The translations under genes and the position numbers were made by a program. Below are positions 7,355 through 13,840 of a stretch of 24,685 nucleotides of DNA, piece after piece. Where the stretch lies: contig CBFGWL010000040.1 of assembly GCA_965652565.1 (NCBI GenBank), positions 1-24,685 of the forward strand, given 5' to 3'. A model generated the notes under the pieces. It searched no databases and had not been told where the DNA came from. It saw only the letters and a list, made by a program, of their open reading frames with translations. The stretch is from RSA11 sp965652565 (GTDB lineage Bacteria > Actinomycetota > Thermoleophilia > Solirubrobacterales > 70-9). The number at the start of each line of letters is the position of its first letter. Positions within the stretch are counted from its first letter, which is position 1.

Positions 7355-8061
7355 GCGAGGTCTCGCCCGACGAGCTGCGCGCGCGAATCGCGGAGCTGGA
7401 ACGCGAGGTCGAGAGGCTGCGCGGGGAGCTCGAGGACCGCAAGCAGTTCGTCGCGCAGGTGATGGACGCGGAGGACCGTGCCCGCCGGCGCATCGCCCAG
7501 CTCATCCACGACGACGCGCTGCAGAGCCTGCTTGCCGCCAACCAGGACCTGATCGAGGCGGCGCCGGGGCGGGCGGGCGTGACGCGGGCCCACGAGGTCG
7601 TGAACTCGACGATCGAGCACCTGCGTGAGGCGATGCTCGCCCTGCACCCGGTGACGCTCGAGCGCGGTGGCCTCGAGCAGGCGCTGGGCGCCGTGGCCCG
7701 CCAGGCGGGGCGCCAGGGTGGGTTCGAGGTGGAGATCGATATCGCGCCCTCCGCGCTCGGGCGCAACGACGAGCTCGTGCTCGCCTTGGCTCGGGAGCTG
7801 CTGGCGAACGCCGCGCGCCACTCGGGCGCCGAGCGCGTGGTCCTGCGGCTCGCGCCGCGCGGCGAGCGGCTGGAGCTCGTGGTCAGCGACGACGGGCGCG
7901 GGATGCCGTCCGAGCGTCCGCGGGAAGCGCTCGCGGCGGGCCACATCGGGCTCGCCTCCGTCGCTCAGCGGGTCGAGGCGGCCGGCGGGGAGCTCGAGAT
8001 TCGCTCGGAGCTGGGCCGCGGGACTACGGTGCGCGTCGAGTTGCCGAGCGTCGAGCAGTAG
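7351..8061 (+). CDS. Soluble NarL-partner sensor histidine kinase (HisKA_3/HATPase)
   Basis: The 236-residue protein starts at a GTG overlapping the response regulator stop by 4 nt. Residues 5-48 form a charged coiled coil. H53 in RRRIAQLIHDDALQSLLAAN is the phospho-acceptor of the HisKA_3 dimerisation domain. The ATPase part has the N-box ELLANAARHSG (E149, N153), VSDDGRGM (178-185) and GHIGLASVAQRVEAAGG (197-213). There is no membrane segment, PAS or GAF domain, so the signal must arrive through the coiled coil or a partner protein. The HDxxxQ motif is intact apart from Asp-Asp-Ala in place of the common Asp-Gly-Val. Kinase activity looks preserved. Confidence 0.92.
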   Translation: MSEVSPDELRARIAELEREVERLRGELEDRKQFVAQVMDAEDRARRRIAQLIHDDALQSLLAANQDLIEAAPGRAGVTRAHEVVNSTIEHLREAMLALHPVTLERGGLEQALGAVARQAGRQGGFEVEIDIAPSALGRNDELVLALARELLANAARHSGAERVVLRLAPRGERLELVVSDDGRGMPSERPREALAAGHIGLASVAQRVEAAGGELEIRSELGRGTTVRVELPSVEQ

Positions 8062-8085
8062 CCGGCGCGGGCAGGGCGAGCGCGC

Positions 8086-9654
8086 TCAGCGCGTGGGCCG
8101 CGAATCGCCGCCCGGCTCGACCAGGGCCGGCGGGGCCGCGATGCCGCCCGTGTTGGGAGCGACCGGCGCCGGGTTGACAGGCTTTGGATCGACGGGCTGC
8201 GGATCCACCGGGGCGGGCTCGGTGGGCGGAGCCGGCGGCTCGGCCGGCGGATCGGCAGGCTCCTCCGGCGCCGTCCCGGTGCCCGAATCCCCGGCGCCCG
8301 GGCCGGCGACCCCGCCGCCGTTCTCGCTCGCGCCCGAGACCGCGTCATCGGTGACCGGCGGCGCGGTCGTCGCGGGCGGCGTCGTCGTGGTCTCGGTGGG
8401 CGTCGAGGAACTGGGGGTGGACGTGGACGGAGAAGTCGGGGTTGCGGGGGTGGAGGAGGGGCCCTGCGCGTCCTGGGCGGCGGCCTGCTGCGCGCCTGGC
8501 GCCGCCGGGTATCCGCCCGTGCGGACCTTGGTGCGCGCCGCGCGCGGCGCATTGGCCGGCAGGGCAGACGCCCAGGCGCCCGTCACGCTGGGCGTCGCGT
8601 GGGGCTTCGGCGGCGCGATCGCCTGCGCGGTGGACGCGGTGGGCGTGGCGTCGCGCTTCTCCTTGTAGATGTGGTTGACCTCGACCGCGCCGGCGGTGAG
8701 CAGGGCGACGCTCGCGAATCCCGCGACGGCCTTGCCCCCGAGCGCGCCAACCGCGCTCCCCGCGGCGACACCGATCGCTCCGCTCGAGCTCGCGGCCGCG
8801 GCTCCGCCGACCGCGGTGCCGCCCGCGGTCCCGGTCCCCGCGCCGATGCCGAGCTTGCTGCCGATGACGTGCGCGAGGGCGCCGAGCGGCCCGACGGGCG
8901 CGAGCGCCGCGAGCGACCGTTCGCTGCGGCGCAGCTCGGTGCGGTACTCGCGGCAGCGCTCGCAGCGGCGCAGGTGCGCGCGAACCGGCCCGGAGACCTT
9001 GCGCAGGCCCTCGGCCGCCTCGGCGAGCTCGAGGTTCACCTCGTCGCAGGTCAGGTGGCGGGCCTGGCTGCACTCGGCGAGCGACATGCGAGCGCGGACG
9101 AGCAGCGACTTGACCGCCGGCACGGTGGTGTCCATCGCGTGTGCGATCTCCTCGTAGCTCAGGGCGTCGAGCTCACGGAGGAGCAGGGCGGTGCGCTGCG
9201 TCTCGGGCAGATCCTGCACGTCGGCGACGAGCGCTCGGAAGTCCTCGCGCTTCTGCACCCGCTCGGCGACCGAGGTGCCGTGCTCGTGCGGGTGGATGTC
9301 CATCGAGTCCTGGCCCTCGGCGACGGGCTTGCGCAGGTGGTTCAGGCAGCGGTTACGCGCGATCCGATACAGCCAGGGCCGCGCGTTGATCTTGCGGTTG
9401 TCGGCGAGGATCGCGGCGTGGGCGGCGACGAAGACCTCCTGCAGCACGTCCTCCGCATCCTCGGACGATCCGAGCATGCCGCGGCAGAACGCGTGCAGAC
9501 GCGCCTGGTAGCGCTCGACGAGCGCCTCGAACGCGCGGTCGTTCCCTGCGCGGGTGAGCGCGATAAGCCGCTCGTCACCCTGTAGGCGCAGCAGCGGTGA
9601 GCGCCTGGCGATCCGCCCGAACCGAGTCGTGGCTGTGAGGGTTGACGCCTCCAA
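8086..9654 (-). CDS. Sigma-70 family (ECF-like) factor fused to zinc-finger, membrane segment and Pro/Thr-rich tail
   Basis: The 522-residue protein combines parts that are usually separate. Sigma region 2 spans about 35-110 (DRAFEALVERYQARLHAFCR, SSEDAEDVLQEVFVAAH, RPWLYRIARNRCLNHLRK) and region 4 about 140-197 (DLPETQRTALLLRELDALSY, TTVPAVKSLLVRARMSL). A putative zinc-finger of anti-sigma (zf-HC2) type follows: C203, then HLRRCERC with H227, C231 and C234. Then come an Ala/Gly-rich hydrophobic stretch with a likely membrane span near 302-326 and a Pro/Thr/Ser-rich tail of about 190 residues that would lie outside. It may be a membrane-tethered sigma factor with a built-in regulator. The start is TTG, 5 nt after AGGAG. 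A second protein of the same design lies at 15619. Confidence 0.9.
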   Translation of the reverse strand: MEASTLTATTRFGRIARRSPLLRLQGDERLIALTRAGNDRAFEALVERYQARLHAFCRGMLGSSEDAEDVLQEVFVAAHAAILADNRKINARPWLYRIARNRCLNHLRKPVAEGQDSMDIHPHEHGTSVAERVQKREDFRALVADVQDLPETQRTALLLRELDALSYEEIAHAMDTTVPAVKSLLVRARMSLAECSQARHLTCDEVNLELAEAAEGLRKVSGPVRAHLRRCERCREYRTELRRSERSLAALAPVGPLGALAHVIGSKLGIGAGTGTAGGTAVGGAAAASSSGAIGVAAGSAVGALGGKAVAGFASVALLTAGAVEVNHIYKEKRDATPTASTAQAIAPPKPHATPSVTGAWASALPANAPRAARTKVRTGGYPAAPGAQQAAAQDAQGPSSTPATPTSPSTSTPSSSTPTETTTTPPATTAPPVTDDAVSGASENGGGVAGPGAGDSGTGTAPEEPADPPAEPPAPPTEPAPVDPQPVDPKPVNPAPVAPNTGGIAAPPALVEPGGDSRPTR

Positions 9655-9736
9655 ATCGACTCCTGCGGGAACACGGTAACAGGGCTACCTAACCGCGACC
9701 ATAATTTGTCCAGGGCGGCGGTACGCTCGCCCCCGC

Positions 9737-9822
9737 GCCGGGGTGGCGGAACTGGCAGACGCTATTGCCTTAAAAGCAAGAGCCCCTTCGGGGGCGTGAG
9801 GGTTCGAATCCCTCCCCCGGTA
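9737..9822 (+). tRNA. tRNA-Leu (anticodon TAA)
   Basis: The 86-nt cloverleaf has acceptor GCCGGGG/CCCCGGT (first pair G-U), a D-arm ending GGCAGACGC, anticodon loop CTTAAAA with TAA at 34-36, a long variable arm GCCCC-ttc-GGGGGC typical of class II tRNAs, and T-arm GAGGG-TTCGAAT-CCCTC. The discriminator base is A and CCA is not encoded. It reads UUA, a codon almost absent from such GC-rich genomes. Confidence 0.95.
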
Positions 9823-9835
9823 CCTGACGGCGGCC

Positions 9836-9940
9836 GCGACATCGCGATTTCGTTGGTTGATCCCACACAATCGCGAACTCACGCCGACCAGCTCCGCGAC
9901 TTCGCGATCCTGTCGGTTGATCCCACGAAATCATGAAGTC
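9836..9940. repeat. Tandem pair of imperfect 60-bp repeats, each palindromic
   Basis: Two copies with a 60-bp period begin at 9836 and 9896. Both contain GCGAC-W-TCGCGAT and an identical GGTTGATCCCAC (9855-9866 and 9915-9926). Each has inverted ends: GACATCGCGATT with AATCGCGAACTC in copy 1, and GACTTCGCGAT with ATCATGAAGTC in copy 2. They lie 14 bp after the tRNA-Leu gene and may be REP-like dispersed repeats, an operator, or a structured tail on the tRNA transcript. Confidence 0.75.
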
Positions 9941-9959
9941 GGCGCGCCGCGCCGCTCGC

Positions 9960-9965
9960 TAGCGT
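9960..9965 (+). promoter_or_regulatory. -10 box (TAGCGT) before the SRPBCC gene
   Basis: TAGCGT ends 6 nt before an ATC at 9972, the same spacing as the box before the GTG at 17711. Its TAG is also an in-frame stop codon that limits how far upstream the coding region can reach. Confidence 0.4.
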
Positions 9966-9971
9966 TCCCGC

Positions 9972-10424
9972 ATCGGCCGCCTGACCGCCAGCCACACCGT
10001 TGAGATCGACGCGCCGCTCGCGCGCGTCTACGAGGTGGCGGCCGACGTGCCCGGGGCGACCGCCTGGAACCCGGCGATGGAGACGGTCGAGGTGCTCGAG
10101 ACCGATGCCGAGGGGCGGGCGACGCTCGTGCGCACCGAGGCGGACGCGGTCGTCAAGCGCACGACCACGACGCTGAGTTTCTCCTACGAGCCCCCGGACG
10201 GCCTGCGCTGGCGCCAGGAGAAGGGCGACGTCAAATCGCTCAACGGGCGCTGGGAGCTGACCGCCCTCGACGGCGAGCGCACGCGCGCCACGTACATCCT
10301 CGAGGTCGATCCCGGCCGCATGCTGGGCATGCTGCTGCGCGGGCCGGTCGAGGGCCGCGTGAAGGAGTTCTTGACGAAGGGTGCCGCGGAGGGCCTCAAG
10401 GCCCACGTCGAAGGCGGGGCGTAG
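9972..10424 (+). CDS. SRPBCC (START/Bet v1-like) family protein with probable ATC start
   Basis: Read from 9972 the product has 150 residues and a typical SRPBCC opening: GRLTASHTVEIDAPLARVYE then VAADVPGATAWNPAMETVEV. The fold continues through TTTTLSFSYEPPDGLRWRQE and the closing helix GPVEGRVKEFLTKGAAEGLK. Members bind lipids or small hydrophobic molecules; the ligand is unknown. The first canonical start, GTG at 10035, would remove the first strand and part of the first helix. Between the in-frame TAG at 9960 and 10035 there is no ATG, GTG or TTG. The ATC at 9972 sits 6 nt after a TAGCGT box. A sequencing error or an unusual start are the two explanations. Confidence 0.7.
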   Translation: MGRLTASHTVEIDAPLARVYEVAADVPGATAWNPAMETVEVLETDAEGRATLVRTEADAVVKRTTTTLSFSYEPPDGLRWRQEKGDVKSLNGRWELTALDGERTRATYILEVDPGRMLGMLLRGPVEGRVKEFLTKGAAEGLKAHVEGGA

Positions 10425-10463
10425 AGGACCCCGTCCGTCCGCCGCGCCTCGGGCAGCGCCCGC

Positions 10464-11114
10464 TCAGCAATCCGTCGCTGTCTCGGCGGGCGCCTCAGCG
10501 GCGCTCGCCTCCGACGCGCTCGCCTCAGCGGCCGGCTCCGCCGGCGTCGGCGGACAGCTCGGGGCCTCCGCCGGCTGCTCGGGCGCGGGCTGCTCGGTGG
10601 GCGGGGGCTCCTGCGGCTCGGGTTCGACCCCGACCTCGGGCTCCGGCTCCGGCTGCGCCTCGGTTTCAACGGGATCTGAGTCGGTCTCGGGCTCGGCGTC
10701 AGACGGCTGGACGTCCTTGGCGCCATGTAGCCGCTCGTCGGTCTCCGCGCCGAAGCGCTCGCGCGCGATCACGGCGGGCTCCTCGCCGTCCTCGCTGCCC
10801 CAGGCGGTCACGGTCACCGTGTAGGCGCCCGCGCCCGAGTAGGGGATCCAAAGCGAGGTGGAGGCTCCGGAAGTCTCGGCGGAACCCACGACGCTGCCGC
10901 CCGGAGCGGTGACGCTCACGCTGTAGGAGTCGGCCTTCGCGAGCGCGCTCCAGCTCACGTCGACCCGGCAAGCGACGCTGTTGTCGATCAGCCCGCAGCC
11001 ACCCAGCGCCGCCGAGACCGAGAGCGATTGCGGGCCGCTGCCGCCGCCGACCGCGACGGCGGGCAGCGGCGCGAGCAGCGCGAGCAGCGTGAGAAGGATC
11101 GCGCGTCTGCTCAT
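10464..11114 (-). CDS. Secreted Glu/Pro-rich protein with FnIII-like domain
   Basis: The 216-residue protein has a clear signal peptide, MSRRAILLTLLALLAPLPAVA, with likely cleavage near residue 21-22. Residues about 28-115 look like a small beta-sandwich with fibronectin III character (VDVSWSALAKADSYSVSVTA, AYTVTVTAWGS) and a Cys pair (C40, C48) that could form a disulphide. The rest is a low-complexity Glu/Pro/Ala tail with two more Cys, one being the last residue. It is exported, possibly wall- or surface-associated. The start overlaps the stop of the zinc-ribbon membrane protein (ATGA), so the two genes are coupled and their products may act together. Confidence 0.85.
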   Translation of the reverse strand: MSRRAILLTLLALLAPLPAVAVGGGSGPQSLSVSAALGGCGLIDNSVACRVDVSWSALAKADSYSVSVTAPGGSVVGSAETSGASTSLWIPYSGAGAYTVTVTAWGSEDGEEPAVIARERFGAETDERLHGAKDVQPSDAEPETDSDPVETEAQPEPEPEVGVEPEPQEPPPTEQPAPEQPAEAPSCPPTPAEPAAEASASEASAAEAPAETATDC

Positions 11115-12100
11115 CGGCCCGCCTCCGGCACGAACGACTCGCGGATCAGCTCCGCGCCCGCCGCCACCTCGGACGGCGCGCCTGGCTGCACGGTGGTGGC
11201 GAGGTAGTAGCGGTAGGGACCGGACAAGCGCCCGACCACGCTGTAGCTCGGCGCGCCCTCAGGAGCCGGTGCGGTCAGCGTGAACCAGCTGCGCTCTGGT
11301 GTGGGCCCCGGGTTGCGCTCCACCTCCGGGGTCTCGCCGGTGAGCGCCTCGACCTGGGCCACCGAGCGGGCCTCGAAGTCCGCGAAGGAGAGCTTGGGGT
11401 CGTGTTCCACCCAGAGCGTCGCGTCGGCCGCGCCGCCCGGTGCCCGCGCCGCGAACGCGGCGTCGCCAGAGGGCTTCGTGCGCTTCCAGCCGGCGGGCAG
11501 CGCGAGCGTGAACGAGGGGGTGCGCACGAGCGTCGCCTTGGCGCGCTTCGCAGCGCCGCGGCGCTGGCGCGCGCCGTCGGCGGGCGCGCTCGCGGTGGTC
11601 GTGCCGGTCTCGACCGGAGCGCCGGCGGAGGGGGTGCTCGGGGCGGGCTCGTCGCTTCCGCCGGTCAACAGGCTCACGCCGGCGACGACGGCGAGCGCGG
11701 CGAGCGGGATTCCCGCCCAGCGCCAGACGGGCGATTGCGGGCCGGGGAGGCGCAGCTTCCCACCGCGATGCGCCGGGGTCCCTGACTCAGCAGGCGAGCG
11801 GGTCGGGCGTGGGGAGCGCGCGGCGCCGGGGCTGGACTGGGAAGGCCGGAGTGCGCTGGTTGCCGCGGCCGCCGCAGCGTCCTGCACGCCGAGGTCGGCG
11901 AGGGCCTCGGTTTCGAACGGCTGGGCGCAGCGGGCGCAGATCAGCCGGCGCAACGCGCGCGCCGGAACCGAGCCGGGAACGCGGACTCTCGTTTCGGTGC
12001 CGCAGGCGTCGTGGCGCGCCGCCACCACGCGTGTCGGCAGATCCGGCGGCGGCGCCGGAATCCCCCCGTTTTCTGGCAAGCGATACACCTCCTCATCCAT
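11111..12100 (-). CDS. Zinc-ribbon, single-pass membrane protein with extracytoplasmic domain
   Basis: From the ATG at 12100 the product is 329 residues. The cytoplasmic N-terminus has a zinc-ribbon-like set (H30, C33, C55, C58 in LICARCAQPFE), then a Ser/Pro/Ala-rich linker (about 75-125) and one membrane span near 127-147 (WRWAGIPLAALAVVAGVSLL). The external part begins with a Thr/Ala-rich linker and ends in a folded domain (about 193-329; FTLALPAGWKRTKPSGDAAF, PYRYYLATTVQPG) resembling the PsbP/LpqN-like single domains of actinobacterial surface proteins, though I cannot assign it firmly. The frame is open to 12184, but that extension runs into the promoter of the divergent cyclase. It is the first gene of a two-gene operon. 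Confidence 0.8.
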   Translation of the reverse strand: MDEEVYRLPENGGIPAPPPDLPTRVVAARHDACGTETRVRVPGSVPARALRRLICARCAQPFETEALADLGVQDAAAAAATSALRPSQSSPGAARSPRPTRSPAESGTPAHRGGKLRLPGPQSPVWRWAGIPLAALAVVAGVSLLTGGSDEPAPSTPSAGAPVETGTTTASAPADGARQRRGAAKRAKATLVRTPSFTLALPAGWKRTKPSGDAAFAARAPGGAADATLWVEHDPKLSFADFEARSVAQVEALTGETPEVERNPGPTPERSWFTLTAPAPEGAPSYSVVGRLSGPYRYYLATTVQPGAPSEVAAGAELIRESFVPEAGR

Positions 12101-12174
12101 CGGAGCGCCCCCCGGCAAGCTTGAGCCCCGCACCCCGGAGCGCGTGCCGCCACCGTTGGTGGGAAAATCCCCCC

Positions 12175-13782
12175 GTGGTCCCAAGCGCCCTTACGTGGGC
12201 CTACCGGAAGCTCGGCCGGTTCTATCCTCGCGCCTTCCTTGCCGTCGAGTTGCTCACCGCTTTCCCGATCGTGCTGGGCACGTACGGGCTGTTCAGCTTC
12301 TATTACGAGGGTTCGACGGGGGACTTCTTTGCCCTCTTCGGCTTCACGTCCGCGCTCGTCGCGATCGCGATCGTCCTCACCTGCGTCAAGGCCTTTCCGC
12401 TGCTGCGCCCGGTCAACCGCTGGATAGCGGGCCAACGCGACGACGAATCCACCGCCGCCGCTTGGGCCGCGGCGGTGAGCTTCCCCTGGCGGATGGTGCG
12501 GACGATCGGGTTGATGCCCGTCGTGATCGTCGTCATCCCCTCGGCGATCCTCGCCGTCGTCTGGCTGGGCCTGAGCTGGCTCGCGATCGTGCCGTTCGTG
12601 GCGGGCGCCTTGGTCGCGCTCGGCTACGCGATGATCCTGCACACGCTGGCGCTCGAGGTGGGCCTGCGGCCGGTGCTCGTCGACATCAACAGGCAGGTCT
12701 CACCGCGCACGAGCACGGGCCTGAAGGCGCTTTCGCTGCGCTGGCGCCTGCTGCTTACCCTCCCGGCGATCAACGTGGTCACCGGGATGGCCGTCGCGGC
12801 GCTCACCACGGAGGGCGGCGGCGGGGCGAATCTCGGCCTTGACGTGGCGATCGCGCTCGGCGTCGCGACCACGATCGCGCTCGAGCTCACCGTCCTGCTC
12901 TCGCGCTCGATCACGCGCCCGATCGCTGATCTGCAGCGCGCCACGGAAGCGGTGATGGCCGGGGACTACTCGGTGGCCGTGCCGGTGACGACAGGCGACG
13001 AGCTGGGGGAGCTCGCCGCATCCTTCAACCAGCTCGTCGAGGGCCTTGCGGAGCGCGAGCGGATCCGCGACGCGTTTGGGACCTATCTCGATCGCTCCGT
13101 CGCCGACTACATCCTCAGCGAGAGCTATGAGGAGGAGGGGATCGAGGCCGAGGTCTCCGTGCTGTTCTGCGACGTGTGCGACTTCACGGGCTTCGCGGCG
13201 CGCTCGGACGCGCGCACCGTCGTCGCCTGCCTGAACAAGCTCTTCGAGACCATCGTCCCGGTGATCGCCCGTCACGGCGGCCACGTGGACAAGTTCGTGG
13301 GCGATGGGCTGCTCGCCGTGTTCGGTGCGCCCCGGCGCTACCGAGACCACGCCGACCGCGCCACGCGCGCGGCGATCGAGATCGCCCGCCTGGTCAACGA
13401 GGAGGAGAAGGCGGGCGAGCTGCGGATCGGCGTCGGCGTCAACACCGGCACGGTGGTGGCGGGGGCGATCGGCGGCGGCGGGCGCCTCGACTTCAGCGTG
13501 ATCGGCGACGCCGTGAACATCGCCGCGCGGATCGAGGCCGCCACGCGCGAGCTCGACGCGGACGTGCTGATCACCGCCGAGACCGCGGAGCGCCTGGGGC
13601 CCGCCCTGGACGTCAAGCCGTGCGGCGAGGTGGAGATCCGCGGCATCGACGAGCCGATCGAGCTCTTCGTCCCGTATCTGCGCGGAGCGCCTCAGCCCGC
13701 ACCCGCGGCGAACGGCCCGTCGCGCCTGCGGCTGCCGCGGCCGGCGTGGGTGCGCGGGCGCAGCCGAGCGCGCGGCGAGTAG
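12175..13782 (+). CDS. Membrane-bound class III adenylate cyclase with HAMP domain
   Basis: The 535-residue protein starts at GTG 12175. The first 240 residues hold about six membrane segments (near 20-42, 53-72, 108-130, 134-155, 192-212, 222-243), followed by a HAMP linker (about 241-294) and a cyclase catalytic domain (about 322-502). Both metal-binding Asp are present (D333 in LFCDVCDFTGF, D377 in FVGDGLLAVFG). The purine-selecting pair K373 and D445 indicates ATP, and the transition-state Asn and Arg are N448 and R452 (DAVNIAARIEAATR). All residues of a complete homodimeric site are there, so it should make cAMP in response to a membrane signal. The frame extends upstream to 11809, but that part is antisense shadow of the zinc-ribbon gene. 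Confidence 0.93.
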   Translation: MVPSALTWAYRKLGRFYPRAFLAVELLTAFPIVLGTYGLFSFYYEGSTGDFFALFGFTSALVAIAIVLTCVKAFPLLRPVNRWIAGQRDDESTAAAWAAAVSFPWRMVRTIGLMPVVIVVIPSAILAVVWLGLSWLAIVPFVAGALVALGYAMILHTLALEVGLRPVLVDINRQVSPRTSTGLKALSLRWRLLLTLPAINVVTGMAVAALTTEGGGGANLGLDVAIALGVATTIALELTVLLSRSITRPIADLQRATEAVMAGDYSVAVPVTTGDELGELAASFNQLVEGLAERERIRDAFGTYLDRSVADYILSESYEEEGIEAEVSVLFCDVCDFTGFAARSDARTVVACLNKLFETIVPVIARHGGHVDKFVGDGLLAVFGAPRRYRDHADRATRAAIEIARLVNEEEKAGELRIGVGVNTGTVVAGAIGGGGRLDFSVIGDAVNIAARIEAATRELDADVLITAETAERLGPALDVKPCGEVEIRGIDEPIELFVPYLRGAPQPAPAANGPSRLRLPRPAWVRGRSRARGE

Positions 13783-13826
13783 GCGGGCGCTCCCCTGAGC
13801 TGGGGCGAGCGCACCCGGATTTGACC

Positions 13827-13832
13827 TAGGAT
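13827..13832 (+). promoter_or_regulatory. -10 box (TAGGAT), leaderless promoter that fixes the start at 13841
   Basis: TAGGAT is followed after 8 nt by ATG 13841. The alternative in-frame GTG at 13835 lies only 2 nt after the box and would be upstream of the expected transcript start. Confidence 0.55.
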
Positions 13833-13840
13833 CAGTGGCG

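Noticed and set aside
9706..9727. TTGTCC and TACGCT as a -35/-10 pair for tRNA-Leu
   Set aside because: The spacing is only 10 bp; the -10-like box alone is too weak to list.
9706..9936. 76-residue open frame over the tRNA-Leu and repeat (ends with two VDPT-type repeats)
   Set aside because: It runs through a clear tRNA gene; the peptide repeat is only the translation of the 60-bp DNA repeat.
9836..9940. CRISPR-like or phage attachment repeat
   Set aside because: Only two units with no spacer pattern, no cas genes, no integrase, and the core does not match the tRNA 3' end.
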